This document shows positions 1 to 12,519 of a stretch of 64,000 bases of DNA, piece after piece. Under the pieces are notes generated by a model. The model searched no databases. It saw only the letters and a list, made by a program, of their open reading frames with translations, and was not told where the DNA came from. Within the stretch, counting starts at the first letter, position 1. Each line of letters starts with the position of its first letter. Origin of the DNA: Bos javanicus. Its lineage: Eukaryota > Chordata > Mammalia > Artiodactyla > Bovidae. The stretch lies in assembly GCF_032452875.1 (NCBI RefSeq), contig NC_083868.1, positions 97,246,537 to 97,310,536 on the forward strand, written 5' to 3'. The position numbers and the translations under genes were made by a program.

Positions 1-505
1 TTTTTATACAAAAATTTTCCTGGATCAAATAGTACCAACTGTTTATCTTGGTTTAAATTTGGGAATTTATTTTGAAAGCTTTTTAAATAATTGACTGTTA
101 GCTGGAAGAATGTTTAGACATGGATTAAAAAGGATACAATCTTTATTTTATGATATAAAGATATTATACTTGTTATGCTCTTCTTGCCAAAGAATGATTC
201 AAGTGGATACACTTTGTTAAAAGTTATTGGAAATATTTGATGACCTTTAAAATTTAATTAAATCATGTGTAAATTCAGATTTGTATCAGTTGTTTTAGGC
301 AGTTTTCTTTTGGAGCTTATCACAGTGTCGTTTATTTTTTGAAATTATGTAGTTTTTCAAGGAAAAGTTGTCATTACATTTTCAAATCATTCTTATTAGG
401 AAGACTCATTATAGATTTTTGATGTGCAAACTTTCCTCCTTTAAATTTATTTTAAAATTTAATGTTTTTGAAATAAAGACTAATTGTCATTTTTTTCTCT
501 TTTAG
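1..505 (+). other. PHC3: PHC3 intron (3' part), left edge of window
   Basis: AT-rich non-coding sequence ending in a pyrimidine-rich stretch and AG at 504-505, the acceptor of the first PHC3 exon in view. An open reading frame appears to start inside it at 484, but that codon is TTG and lies before the acceptor, so it is not a translation start. I see no repeat or RNA gene here. Confidence 0.8.
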
Positions 506-1377
506 CATCATATCCTCCAATTCAGCCTCATCCTCTAATAAAACATCAGCAGATTCCTCTTCATTCACCACCTCCCAAAGTTTCCCATCATCAGCTGATA
601 CTACAACAGCAGCAACAACAAATTCAGCCAATCACACTTCAAAGTCCAACTCAAGACCCACCGCCCTCCCAGCACTGTATACCACTCCAAAACCATGGCC
701 TGCCTCCAGCTCCCAGTAGTGCCCAGTCACAGCATTGTTCACCAATTCAAAGTCATCCCCCTCCTCTAGCAATGTCTCCTAGCCAGTCACAGTCAGCGCA
801 ACAGTCTGTAGTGGTGTCTCCTCCTCCACCTCATTCACCAAGTCAGTCTCCTACTATAATTATTCATCCACAAGCACTTATTCAGCCACACCCTCTTGTG
901 TCATCAGCTCTCCAGCCAGGGTCAAACTTGCAGCAGTCCACTGCTAATCAGGTGCAACCTACAACACAGCTGAATCTTTCATCCCACCTTCCACTTCCAG
1001 CTTCCCCTGTTGTACACATTGGTCCAGTTCAGCAGTCCACCTTGGTGTCCCCAGGTCAGCAGATTGTGTCTCCAACATCACACCAGCAGTATTCAACCCT
1101 GCAGTCCTCTCCAATCCCAATTGCAACCCCTCCACAGATGTCGACATCACCTCCAGCTCAGATTCCACCACTGCCCCTGCAGTCTATGCAGTCTTTACAA
1201 GTGCAGCCTGAAATTCTATCACAGGGTCAGGTTTTGGTGCAGAATGCTTTGGTGTCTGAAGAGGAGCTTCCAGCTGCAGAAGCTTTGGTCCAGTTGCCAT
1301 TTCAGACTCTTCCTCCTCCACAGACTGTTGCGGTAAACCTACAAGTACAGCCACCAGCACCCGTTGATCCACCAGTG
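506..1377 (+). CDS. PHC3: PHC3 exon: Gln/Pro/Ser-rich region
   Basis: An 872-base exon, AG acceptor at 504-505 and GT donor at 1378 (GTAAGC). It starts with two bases of a split codon, then reads SYPPIQPHPLIKHQQ, and ends on a complete codon (DPPV). It encodes about 290 low-complexity residues: a run of six Gln (LILQQQQQQIQ), many Gln-Ser, Pro-Pro and Ser-Pro pairs, and no predicted fold. This matches the disordered middle of PHC3. Reading past 1377 into the intron adds a spurious tail that stops at about 1473. Frames on the opposite strand here are shadows of this exon. Confidence 0.96.
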
Positions 1378-4300
1378 GTAAGCCCTTGGAAGCTCTTTGA
1401 CTTTCTTGCTGAACTGAAAGTAAACAGTTTTCTCCCACGTTGTGTTTTATCATTTAGATATAAATGCCTATGAATTTAAAAAGCTTGAAATTTCCATCTG
1501 TCAGTGTCTGACATACATGCTGTATGGGCCAAAAAAAATGCCATTTGTTGTAGTATGGTTGCATGCTTGATAATTTGTGATGGTTATTAAAGTCCCTCGT
1601 TAATTTTATTACTATTTAAACAAATCCATCTGCTATCTTTACAGAGTTGATTTTTTTTCCCCAAGGGAATGCATTTGAACCAGTGTCATCTGCACAAAGT
1701 TTTTTCTCTTAAGGTGATTATCCTTCATAGATCCCTTTGTTGGCTTGTATGTTCTTAAACGTATGGTTTATCTAGCTAACCTTTTTGGTTGTATGCATTC
1801 TGCAGTTATAGGCCGTTACGGGGCTTTTGTATCAAGGTGGAGGTATGCTTGTATAATGTAATTTTTTGGTAAATTTATATTTTATAATTAAAATTTTGTA
1901 AAAAAAAAAAAAAAGTTATTCTAGGAAAGAATCCAACTTTGCAAATATTAACCGTAGTCCATCTTTTAGAATTGTAACTTCTGACTTTTAAATTTCTACT
2001 AAAGGAAAACATATACTTGAAATATTTCTCATTTAAAAAGCTAAGAAGGATGAGTTGAATACTGAGAATAAAAAAATTCATTGAGAGGAGTAAAAGTTTT
2101 GAATAACTGAGACTGTGGTGAAATTTATCAAAATAAACCTCTAAAAATGGCACATATTGCCCAGAAAGCAATTATTCTGTAAAATTATTCTGTAAAAACA
2201 TTTGTCTTTTAAACATTCTATAAAGGACTTTTATAAAATAATTTATAATAAAATTGAAATAAGGTCTCTAAATGTTAGAATGATCAAATTTATAACTGAG
2301 GAAAATAATATTCCCAAAGGAGATTTATATCAAACCTCACTGAAGAGATCTTATCACTTAAATACAAATAACCATTAGCTCAGAAAGGAGAAGAGTTTCA
2401 AAGTTTGTTCCTTAATGGAAAACATTTTGATTCTCTGGATACAAATTTATAGAGTCTTCATTCTTGTCATTCTGACCGATAAGCATGAAGAGGTTGAATT
2501 CCACTTTTATTCAGAACAGAACTTGGCAAAGGTAACAGTGGGCATCTAGAAATAAGTTTGCATTTCAATATTTTCTTTTAATGGATTTTGAAGAGTTTAC
2601 AATGGATAATGTAACATAAAAACACAGTCTTTCAGCTGTAAAGTACCTTCAAAGAAATCAAATTTGAATTTATGTTCTCAATTTCTAGTTCAGTGGATTA
2701 TCTTTTAACAAGTAAAAAATAAAGTTCCCCTCTATGCCTTTTATTTTTCTAATTATTTTTGTTAGGGCAAATCTTGCAGGACTATTGGGGATAGAAATAT
2801 CAAAAACAGAACACTTGCATTAAATTAAAGCTAAAAATCTAAGATCTTGTTATTTTCTGCCCTCTATTAATTTTGTGTTTTTTTCCCTTAAAATTTATGT
2901 TACCTAATTTTTGGAATTTTTTTCATGAGAAGAGTAGTTTTCTTTGCTATCACTGGTATGCTTATATTTGCTATATATGTTTCCATGTTACTTTTCTTTT
3001 ACTTTTGAGTTACCATAGCCTGTTTATTACCTTGCTGTATTTTTCTTTTATTACCTTTATTAAGTCTATTTTTTTACCATCAGATTTCTTCATGAATTAC
3101 TCATTCCTTCACAGTTTCCAGGTTGTTTCAAATGTTTAAAGGTAGAGAGATGTTTACTTGTAAAGAGAAATAATAGGTATTTACTTCTAAATAATAGATG
3201 TGAAACTTTCAAACATAAGTGTGAATTTTCAAAATAAAATCAGTATTTTTAAAAAGATTTTTCATTGATATTTGGGTATGATAAATAGGATATGATGAGT
3301 GTAGATAATTTAGAACTAATAAATGTTTTCCACAGTTTATTTAGGGAAGGGAGACAGATGAGGCTGATGTACTTTGAGGTAAGTTTGGCAGCCATTGTTA
3401 GTTATAGAATAGTTATGAACTAAAGAGAAATTGTAATGTACAGTTTCCAAATGATCTTGTGAGCAAAACCTTCACTTCTTTGCTTTATTCAGTCTTTTAG
3501 TTATTGTACTTACGTTTTTTATGTTGATGGTGCCAGGTGTCTGACAGGTCTGTTTTTGCCTACTTCTTTTATTCTTTATTTTGGCTTCACGTGGGAGATG
3601 TAGAATAAAGTATGTATAGTTAGGTTTACTTGTAAAGAATGAAAAGTATTTTACAGGATTGTTTGACGGATTATTTCAGAATATGCTATCTGTATTTGCC
3701 TCTTTTAATCCTTTAAAACTCTTTTCCTATTTTTTTTAAAATCAGAATTCTATGCATGATCTCCATGATCTTTGATTCCTTAAAAGCTATTGTAGCTGTT
3801 TGAAAACTTGTGACAGCATTAATATTAAAAAGTTTTCAGCACTTAAGGAAAAGATGCCCTGTGTAAGAAGAGTAATTATCTAATAAAGGAATGCTGCATA
3901 GATACAACTGAACTAGTGTAGTTGATAAAACTGTTACTTGTGTAATTACCTATGCATCAACATCCCCACCACTCTGCCAAATTAAGGTAATGACCACTGC
4001 AGCAGATGCCCCTCACTAGAAGTTTTTTTTTTTTGTTTTTACTTTAACCCCCAGGACTTTTTTTTGGATGACTTTGCTTATATTGGACATTATCATCATT
4101 TAAGAAAATTTATCATGAACAGATAATAGCAGCTGTCATTCTTGCACTGTACAATAACCAACGACTGCTTTCACTACCGAGGATCCAAACACGAGGCAAG
4201 GACTCTCTCTTGGTGAAACAGGTTTTCAGATGCAGGGTTGAGAGCAAATAACTTTTTTAAAATGTTGCCTACTTAGTAGCTGATTCAGATCACAACTCTG

Positions 4301-5671
4301 AATATTATATTTATATAAAATTAGCAGTAACAATAGGAATTAAAAAATTTTAAAACAAAAGGGAAGTTTTTTTTCTCTTAATAGAGTCGAAAAATTAGGA
4401 GTCTTTTTGTTTGTTTTGGTTTTTAAATTCTGTTGCTGTTGTTAGATATGCCTTTGTAGTCCTTTTTCTCACACATGGTTTATGCTGGTTTCAGAAATCT
4501 TGATCATTTTTAATTTTAAATCATCAAACTTGATTAAAAATATATTAGATACCAATATTGTTAATTTTTTTGTGAATGTTACTGAAACTTTTTTATTTTG
4601 ACATTAGAAATATTAATCACTTTGGGTAAGTTATCTTAACTCACTTTTATAAACGTAAATAATAAGCTTTGTACATAAAAGAAGGGGGGTAAATTGCTTT
4701 GTGGCTTTGTTTTTAGTAACCTGTCTTTCAAAAATAATGGTTCAATAAAAATGAGGACAAATTAAAATACCCATGTCAGTCTGTACAAAATTCAGCCTTA
4801 ATTTTAATAAAAATCAATAGTAGGTTCCATATTTTTTAATTATAAAGTTCCTTCTCAGAGTGCTTTTGAGTCTGTTTTCCTCAAATATTATCTTTACCAT
4901 TGGATAACAGGGCAGTTAGAAATGTAAAAACTTGCTGCTGTAAGTATGGAAAAATATTAAAGAACTACAAGTAATACGTCAAATGGTTTAGGATGGGGTG
5001 TGTGTGTGTGTGTGTGTGTGTGAGATTCCAGGGATAGATATTTTCTGTTTACTTGATAATTAGCTTATAAAAATTTATTAGATTCTTGAGTAGACTAGAA
5101 GATTGAAAATGTAATTACATATAATTTTGTAGGTTCTCAGGCATTACTTTTCAAAATTCGCTCTTTAATTTACATAAATAGAGTAAAGAACTTGGGATAT
5201 AGTCATTTAGGCAGTACATTTCTTTATATAGTATGTGTCATTCTAGAGATTCACCTAACATGCTTTGAAAAATATTAGTATCTGTTTTGATTCATGATAA
5301 TTGAAAGTTAATAGAAACTTTAGTAAACTCCCCAAATAGTTATTTGAGTGTATAAATTCAAAACATTTTTAAAAATTAACAAAATTTAAAGTAATTCCTG
5401 ATTCAGCTATCACCTTTTGGGAAAACCTTAGTGATTTATAACGTAGGTACTGATCCACAACTTGCTTCCAGTGAAATATCATCAGGTATTATGAATCGTC
5501 AAGTATTATGAAAAACTTCATTTGAATGATTTTAAAGCTTCTCTTTCAATCGGTCAAATAGTCATTTTGTCTTTTACATTTTAAAACACTTAGAATTTAT
5601 TTTGTTAATTAGGAACACCTTATTAAATGCATCTTACAAACATTTTTAGGCAGTGTGGTTTGTCGTCGTAG
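1378..5671 (+). other. PHC3: PHC3 intron, mostly unique AT-rich sequence
   Basis: A 4.3-kb intron with no exon, RNA gene or young SINE that I can recognise. It holds a 15-A run near 1899-1914 and a (TG)12 microsatellite at 4999-5022. Two candidate acceptors, at 5648-5649 and 5670-5671, lie at its 3' end; only the second preserves the PHC3 frame. Confidence 0.7.
4999..5022. repeat. (TG)12 microsatellite
   Basis: Twelve uninterrupted TG dinucleotides in a PHC3 intron, a likely length-polymorphic marker. Confidence 0.95.
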
Positions 5672-5825
5672 GTGTATCAAGTAGAAGATGTCTGTGAGGA
5701 AGAAATGCCAGAAGAGTCAGAAGACTGTGTCCGGATGGATAGAACGCCGCCGCCACCCACGCTGTCTCCAGCAGCTATAACTGTGGGGAGAGGAGAAGAT
5801 TTGACTTCTGAACATCCCTTGTTAG
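5672..5825 (+). CDS. PHC3: PHC3 exon: acidic linker
   Basis: A 154-base exon reading VYQVEDVCEEEMPEESED and later RTPPPPTLSPAA, ending with the first base of a Glu codon at 5825 before a GTGAGG donor. Phase 0 at its start matches the complete codon ending the previous exon. The acceptor is AG 5670-5671, behind a poor pyrimidine tract. An alternative AG 22 bases upstream (5648-5649) has the better tract but would break the frame. The encoded segment is acidic then Pro-rich and probably disordered. Confidence 0.95.
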
Positions 5826-6509
5826 GTGAGGAGGTGCCTAAAATTGGGGGAAATTTCTGTTAGGCAAATGTTAGTAATGGGAAGAGTTCATTTTTTTTCC
5901 ACCGGAGATGATTTTATTTGTTATATAATAAATTGCAGCAAAACATAGATTAGAATTCAAGAGTTTTTTTTGATGAGAAACAATTAGAGCAATTGATGAG
6001 GAACTGCCCAAATCAAAAACACATTTCAGTCTTTGAAGTTTTAGTAGTTTGTACAGATGTGTTTCATATGCTCATTCAGATTTATTTGTCAAGCTATTTC
6101 TAGCATAAAAATTAGAACAAAGCAAAATTCTATTAGAAAATTTCAATTACACTGTCCAAAAATCACAAAACATTTGAAGTCATGTCTGACATTCCTCATA
6201 ATTGCTTGTGATTCAGATTGAGTAAATGCTTTTAAAAGTGTTGCTTCCTGGACAGTACTTAAATTAAGCCACACTAATTACTAGAGACATGGATTAAAAA
6301 ATTCCTAACACCTTCAAATTCTTATTCACTACTTTAGAACTACTTATGAGTTCAAGTTAATCCTCTCTGTTCTCTGCACATTATCAAAGTGACTGTGAAT
6401 CCTAGGTACTTCACTAAAACATTATGATGTATAGCCCAGTATCCAAGTCCTAAAAAAGATGTGTTCTGGGTGGGGTGGTGGTTTTTTTTTTTTAATTTTG
6501 AATATTTTA

Positions 6510-6810
6510 TTTAGATCAGGGCATGGCAAATGATAGCTCATGCTTCAGATCTTTCTGCTACATGTTTTGGTATGGCCCATGAGCCAAGGATAGTTCTAAA
6601 ATTTTTAAATGTTTGGAAAAAAAATCGAAGAGTTAATTCATGTCATGTGAAGATTATATGAAATTCAAATTTCATAGTCCATAAATAAAGTTCTATGCAA
6701 CATAACCACGTTCGTTTGTTCAGATATTATCTATGGCTACCTTTATACTACTACAGCAAAGAGGGGTCATTGCAGAGACCATATGTCTTTTATAAAAATG
6801 TTTACTGACC
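6510..6810 (+). mobile_element. Old hAT-like DNA-transposon relic
   Basis: Text such as TTTTGGTATGGCCCATGAGC, AAATAAAGTTCTATGCAACA and GTTTACTGACCCCT matches a widespread ancient mammalian repeat that carries a 'TATGGCCC' motif and ends 'GACCC'. A second, better copy is at 23411-23955. I do not give a subfamily name. Confidence 0.55.
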
Positions 6811-7676
6811 CCTCACCCAGATAATGCTAATCTTGATTTGGGCTTTGTTGTAAGTATGCTGTCCTATTGAATATCTCATTGCCTTCATGATCACGTTTAG
6901 TTGAGAGGAACCAATGTTATCAGGCATGGAAACAAACTATAATGGGGCGTTGACAGCCTCTCCTCCTTCAGTGTGCCACATCTCTAACCCTTGCTTATTT
7001 CTAGGTTTTATTTCTTACTGCCAGTGTGAGTCTCCAGAAAGCAAGGACCTAGAACACCAATTTTACTCCAACTTTTTCTCCTTCCTGAAAAATAGAAAAC
7101 ATTTAGTCAATAAAATTATGAAAAATATTTAAGACAAATTCAATATCATTGCCTTTGCTTATTCAAAATAATACCTCAAAAGATAGAGATCTAAGAAAAC
7201 TTAGCTATAGTACTAAATCTTTGTAGTTTTTGTACACTGAAAATGGATTCATGTTGCTGCAGATATCTTGGGAGTTTTGATTTAAAGGCAGAAATATATA
7301 TTTAATTGGATACTAACCCTGCATTGTGACTGTGATTTAATTGCCTAATAAGCATTACTAATGGTACTCAAGAAAATTTAAATACTTTTGAAGTATTGAA
7401 CCTCGACAATATCTTCACATTATTTCCGTAGAAATATAATCTGAGATCCTGGCAGGCGTATTCCTCTGGCTAAATTGTTTCAGTAAACTATAAATTTTTG
7501 AATAGTCCTTTAATTTTCTTCATGCTTAACTACTTTTCTGTAGTATGTGAGAGGGAAAAGCAAGTATAGGTTGCTCATCAAATCATATAATAAACTAACC
7601 TATAAAAATAGAGGGACTTGTTTCCACCAGGATTGAGTCTTCATAAGTCTGTAAGAATTCTTAAAGCACCCATTAA

Positions 7677-7972
7677 AGGACTTCCCTGGTGGCACAGTGG
7701 ATAAGAATCCACCTGCCAATGTAGGAGACACGGGTTCCATCCTTAATTCAGGAAGATTCCACGTACGGTGGAGCAACTGAGCCTGTGCACCACAGCTGCC
7801 GAGGCTGGGCTCGAGAGACTGTGAGCCACAACTAATGAAGCCCTTGCACCTAGAGCCTGTGCTTCGCAATAAGAGAAGCCACCGCAATGAAAACTTGCAC
7901 TTATCACAACTAGAGAAGGCCACGCAAAGCAGCAAAGACCCAGTGCAGCCAAAAATAAGTAAATAAAATGAA
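7677..7972 (+). mobile_element. CHR-type tRNA-derived SINE (+)
   Basis: It begins GACTTCCCTGGTGGCACAGT and contains the tRNA-like B-box region (GGGTTCCATCC), repeated CACAACTA/GAGCC blocks, and an AAAATAAGTAAATAAAA tail. This is the CHR (cetartiodactyl) SINE layout. Confidence 0.88.
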
Positions 7973-8794
7973 AAGCATCTATAAAAAAGGAGAACAAACT
8001 CATTGGTTTCCTTAGGAAATGAAACTACAAATAGGCAGAGTAACTTGTGGCAAAGTCTTTATCAGTTAACTTGGGGTTTCTCGATTCACAGTTGTCTTAA
8101 ATCTAGAGAGGATAATAATTGTGTTTGTTTTACTGTGTTGTGTTTTTTATTTTAACAGCTGATTATGAACTGGCATGTAAAAGCTATTACATTCTTCATA
8201 AAGTCAGTAACTCATAAATTTTCAACAAAACTTAGGTCTATTTGTATGTATGATCCAAAAATCAGAACATATATACCAAGCAGTATTTTCTGAATAAACA
8301 ACATTATACTTAATGCAGTACCTATAAATCTGTAAGGGGACATTAAATTTTTCTTATTTTTCAACTCCATAGATTTGTATTTCCCTTCCAACAGAAAAGT
8401 TGCTTTTCAGTTCCTGTTCAGAATTATCTTTTATCCCTTTTTCTCTAGGAGTATATGTGAAAATTAGGTATGTGGGATAGGATTTTTATGGAGTTTCTCA
8501 GTCCTGTAATACATGTGTATAATTGTGTATTTGTTCCTGGAAATAAGTAAATCAGTATTTCCTGCTGACTTTTAGTTTTTAATGAGGGATTGTGTGACTT
8601 TAAATAGGTTTTCTAGTACAGTTTATCTTGGTGGATTATTTGGTGGAACAAGGTTAATTTATGGATATAATATTGCTGTGATAAATAAGCTATATAGTAA
8701 TATTAATTACATCAAAGTTCTAGGTGTGAACCATTAGCTTTTCCTTATCTGACACTACCAGTTATCACTGCACTGTTTCATTAGTGGAAATCTT

Positions 8795-9073
8795 TATCTA
8801 TTTATCTTTGGCTGTGCTGGTTCTTCATTGCTGCATATGGGCTTCCTCTAGAGTTGTGGCGAGTCGGGGCTACTTTTTGTTGTGTTACAAGGACTTCTCA
8901 TTGCAGTAGCTTCTCTTGTTGCAGAGCATTGACTAAGATGCTCAGGCTCAGTAGTGTGGTGCACAGGCTTAGTTGCCCTGCAGCATGTGGGGTCTTTCTG
9001 GGCCAGGGATCAAACCTGTGTCCCCAGCAGTGGCAGGTGGATTCTTAACCATTGGACCACCAAAGAAGTCTCT
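8795..9073 (-). mobile_element. CHR-type SINE (-)
   Basis: The complement of the CHR layout: TTTATCTTTGGCTGTGCTGG at the tail side, TTCTCTTGTTGCAGAGCA in the middle, and GGATTCTTAACCATTGGACC with a degraded head near 9073. Confidence 0.88.
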
Positions 9074-9204
9074 GAAATTTTTCTTCAATAGGGATTTTTC
9101 TTTCTTCTGTACCTAACTGGGCTATGTTTGACCATCTTTGATAGTGATATCAATTCTTTTCATACTGATGGTGGAGAGGAGTTACCATAGGAGTTAAAAA
9201 CATT

Positions 9205-9700
9205 GTCTCTGTTAGTAACCCAGCTCCACTACTTACTAGCTGTATGTCTTTAGGCAAGTTAATCTTTGTCTCTTTTTTTCACCACATCTATAAAATGGAG
9301 ATAGTAACAGTACTTACCCATAGGCTTGGAGAAGGAAATGGCAACCCACTCCAGTATTCTTGCCTAGAGAATCCCGGGGACAGAGGAGCCTGGTGGGCTG
9401 CTGTCCATGGAGTTGCACAGAGTTAGACACAACTGAAGTGACTTAGCATGCATGCATGCATTGGAGAAGGAAATGGCAGCCCACTCCAGTGTTCTTGCCT
9501 GGAGAATCCCAGGGACAGAGAAGCCCGGTGGCCTGCTGTCTGTGGGGTCGCGCAGAGTCGGACACGACTGAAGTGACTTAGCAGCAGCAGCAGCACCCGT
9601 AGGCTAGTTAGGATTAAATGTGTTACAATGTGTAAGACATTTATACATATAAGTGCTGGCACATAAGTGCTCAGTAAGTAGTGGTATTATCTTTACCATA
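9205..9700 (+). mobile_element. MIR interrupted by a Bov-A2 SINE
   Basis: Left half: CCACTACTTACTAGCTGTAT and TCTATAAAATGGAGATAGTA. Right half after the insertion: GTGCTGGCACATAAGTGCTC. This is MIR text on the + strand. The split is marked by an 11-bp near-perfect duplication (9316-9326 and 9595-9605). Confidence 0.75.
9327..9594 (+). mobile_element. Bov-A2 SINE (dimer) inserted in MIR
   Basis: Two tandem Bov-A units, each with GGAGAAGGAAATGGCA, TTGCCT-GAGAATCCC and GACTGAAGTGACTTAGCA. They are joined by a GCATGCATGCATGCA linker and end in an AGC repeat. Target-site duplication: ACCCATAGGCT at 9316-9326 against ACCCGTAGGCT at 9595-9605 (one mismatch). Confidence 0.92.
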
Positions 9701-10235
9701 TGCCCCTTTTTTTGTTGTTGTTACTTCTCTCAGCTATCTTGTACTTACTGGTATTCCTGGCTATCACCTGGTTCCATCTCTCCACTTTGGTACAGCTTAG
9801 TAAAGGTTCAGTGCTAACAAATGGGTAGGTAAAGTCTCTGTCATAGGCTGTTATTGTGGTCCCCAGAGCTTGCCTGGGAAAAATCAAAGTGAACTAGCCC
9901 AACATTTTGCAATTGCCTGGTACTACAGTGTTCCTACAAACTGACATGTACAATGTCATTGAAGATTTGTTAAAAATAGCAACAGCAAAGAACATTTGTG
10001 CATGGTTGTGGATTACTTGAAATAAAGGTAATGCTCTGTATAATTCATTATAATTTCTACTTATTCTATCGATTTCATGATCTTTTTTTCTTAAGCATAT
10101 TCTCCCCTCCCTAGTACCATTTGGAATATATGAATAGAAACATAGGAAATTTAATAACTGTAGCTTAAAAATAAAAATAATTGTTCTTAAGTTGACATTC
10201 TAAAACATTTTCATGTCTTATGGGACAGTTTTTTT

Positions 10236-10560
10236 AACCAAAGTTGGAATGCTAACTTTGAACAAGTTGCTGCCTTGCACTGTAAATGGGGATAGTAGTA
10301 AATATCTCATAAGGTTATTGTGGGGATTCCCAGGTAGTGCTACTGGTAAGGAACCCACCTGCCAATGCAGGAGACACAAGAGGTACAGGTTGGATCCCTG
10401 GCTTGGGAAGATCCCCTGGAGGAGGAAATGGCAACCCACTCGGGTATTCTTAGCTGAAGAATCCCATGGACAGAGAAGCCTGGTGGGCTACAGTCCATAG
10501 GGTCTCAAAGAGTCAGATACTATTGAAGTGACTTTGCATGAATTGTGGAGAGATGAGGTA
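10236..10560 (+). mobile_element. MIR fragment interrupted by Bov-tA
   Basis: TGTAAATGGGGATAGTAGTA followed by CTCATAAGGTTATTGTGG is MIR 3' text. It is split by the Bov-tA at 10324-10541 with a 7-bp duplication ATTGTGG (10317-10323 and 10542-10548). Confidence 0.65.
10324..10541 (+). mobile_element. Bov-tA SINE (+)
   Basis: The tRNA-like head (ATTCCCAGGTAGTGCTACTG, GCCAATGCAGGAGACACAAG) is followed by one Bov-A unit ending AAGTGACTTTGCATGA. Flanked by ATTGTGG duplications. Confidence 0.9.
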
Positions 10561-10703
10561 ATAAATATAAGGGTCTCAGAATTTTGTTTTAAAACATAAG
10601 ACATTAACTGTTACTGTTATTAATGTTCTCCAGTTTTCTTTCATATTTGCCTGGGCAGAATGGTACAGATTTAAAAAGTGACTTTTTTTTTTTTTCCCCC
10701 CAG

Positions 10704-10954
10704 AGCAAGTAGAATTACCTGCAGTGGCATCAGTCAGTGCTTCAGTAATTAAATCTCCTTCAGATCCTTCACATGTTTCTGTTCCTCCACCTCCGCTCTT
10801 ACTTCCAGCTGCTACCACAAGAAGTAATAGTACATCTATGCCCAGTAGTGTACCTAGTGTTGAAAACAAACCTCCACAGGCTATTGTTAAGCCACAGATC
10901 TTGACCCATGTTATTGAAGGTTTTGTGATTCAGGAGGGATTGGAGCCATTTCCT
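10704..10954 (+). CDS. PHC3: PHC3 exon: HD1 motif
   Basis: A 251-base exon behind a very strong pyrimidine tract and CAG (10701-10703). Its first two bases complete the Glu codon begun at 5825. It reads EQVELPAVASVSAS and ends IQEGLEPFP at 10954 before GTAAGT. The C-terminal part (IVKPQILTHVIEGFVIQEG) is the polyhomeotic homology domain 1. In the family, HD1 is the contact to the PCGF/BMI1 subunit of PRC1. The rest is Ser/Pro-rich. Confidence 0.97.
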
Positions 10955-11078
10955 GTAAGTAGCAAGCAAATTTGCATTTTCAAAATTATTCACGTAGCAT
11001 AATTTTAAAATGTATGATCTATTGGTCTCTAATGTATTTTCTCTAATAAAAAACTTACTTCAAAAGTTATTAATCTCC

Positions 11079-11187
11079 CTGGAGAGGGAAATGGCAGTCC
11101 ACTCCAGTATTCTTGCCTGGGAAATCCCGTGGACAGAGGAGCCTGGAGGACCACAGACCATGGGATCAAAAAAAAAAAAAAAAAAAT
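11079..11187 (+). mobile_element. Bov-A monomer with A tail
   Basis: CCTGGAGAGGGAAATGGCAG through GGAGCCTGGAGGACC, ending in GGGATC and a run of about 19 A. It is a single Bov-A unit truncated before its usual 3' end. Confidence 0.85.
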
Positions 11188-11954
11188 TAGACAATTTCTT
11201 TCTGTCTATCCTTTATATATTTCCATATATATCTATAGTTCTAGAATTTTATGCTAGCTATTTAGATGTATAAGATGGAAGCAAACAGTTTCAGGGTATA
11301 AGGATATTAGTTTTATAATTTTTAGAGAAGGCAATTAAATGTTCACTCTGAAGGAAACTTTCACTTTTTCCCCTTTAAGGGGATCGAAATGACACCAGAA
11401 CTGTATTTTTTCTTTTATAAAGGTGTTTCTTGTATAATGTGATACTTGAGCACTTTAACTTGGATACAGAAAATAGTAACTTCCCAATGACCTTATACAT
11501 CTGAAGTTATCCAGTTGATGGTTTTTAATTAGCAAATAGATTTTCTCATTATTTTTTAAATCTCAGGCTTCAATCAGATTTTAAAAATGCTTCAAAATGT
11601 ACACATCAGAATTGAGATGCTGTATCCTATCACTAAAAGTAATTTGATTTGAGACTAGTTATACATTATAGCTATGTTAGCTACATTACATGCTGTGTCC
11701 AGAAATGAACATTTTTCCTTAGGAAATATACCAAGACAAGTGGCCAAAATCAAAGCCCCAAACAAAGACACGAGAAAACAAAATTATGTATTTTGAAGCC
11801 CATTGAAGCATCTGATTTTTCAAATTCACAGGTAGGGCATTATGATGGCACAGTGATAGTTGACTGTAGCCAGTTGCCCTTGTTTGCAGTTTACTGTGTG
11901 TAGGATCTAAGAACCTCTGATATAGTGAGTAGAGAAACAGTCTTTTCTCCCTGG

Positions 11955-12115
11955 TCTCAGAGATTGGATCCTGGCTCTGCCATATACTGAATGTGTAACC
12001 TTTGTCAGGCCACTCAATCTTTTTGAAATTCATTTGCTCATACAGCAAATGGAGATGATACTTTGCTCTTAGGGTTATTGTGAAGACTAAATGTGTGTAA
12101 CTGTTCTATGTAATA
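11955..12115 (+). mobile_element. MIR fragment (+)
   Basis: GATCCTGGCTCTGCCATATA and TAGGGTTATTGTGAAGACTAA match the MIR core and 3' region. Confidence 0.7.
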
Positions 12116-12234
12116 TGTATTGTTTTTTCACTGAAAATTTGGAAAATGTACAGAGCAAATAGTAATACCACAAAATGTATTTTAATATATATTTTCATAT
12201 GATCAGGACTATAATTGTATATACAGTTCAGATT

Positions 12235-12381
12235 TTTTTTTTTTAATTAAAAAAATTTGTTTTGACCACACCTTTCTTCTTACCTCTTGTGAGATCTTAG
12301 TTCCCCAACCAGAGATTGAACTTGGGTCCTTGGCATTGAAAGTGCAGGATCCTAACCACTGGACCGCCAGGGAATTCCTTA
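12235..12381 (-). mobile_element. CHR-type SINE (short form, -)
   Basis: GTTCCCCAACCAGAGATTGA, followed by AAGTGCAGGATCCTAACCAC and TGGACCGCCAGGGAATTCC, is the complement of a tRNA-derived SINE head. The T-rich run at 12232-12243 is its tail. Confidence 0.85.
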
Positions 12382-12519
12382 CAGACCAGCTTCTTTTGCT
12401 TAGTATAGCTTGAACATTTATTTTCTCATTTGATTAATAGTACCTTGGAAACATTTTGAAAGGTTACCTAGTATTTCACTTTCTGGACAGTCATAATTTA
12501 TATAATCTTTCAATTACAG

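Larger units (their letters stand above)
5826..10703 (+). other. PHC3: PHC3 intron with SINEs and old repeats
   Basis: A 4.9-kb intron. From left to right it holds an old hAT-like repeat (about 6510-6810), a CHR SINE on + (7677-7972), a CHR SINE on - (8795-9073), a MIR split by a Bov-A2 dimer (9205-9700), and a second MIR split by a Bov-tA (10236-10560). The rest is unique AT-rich sequence. Confidence 0.75.

Noticed and set aside
484..505. Apparent ORF start upstream of the first PHC3 exon
   Set aside because: The first codon is TTG and lies before the AG acceptor; the frame is open there only by chance.
959..1453. Antisense and frame-shifted ORFs over the first exon
   Set aside because: Shadows of a strongly biased Gln/Pro/Ser coding exon.
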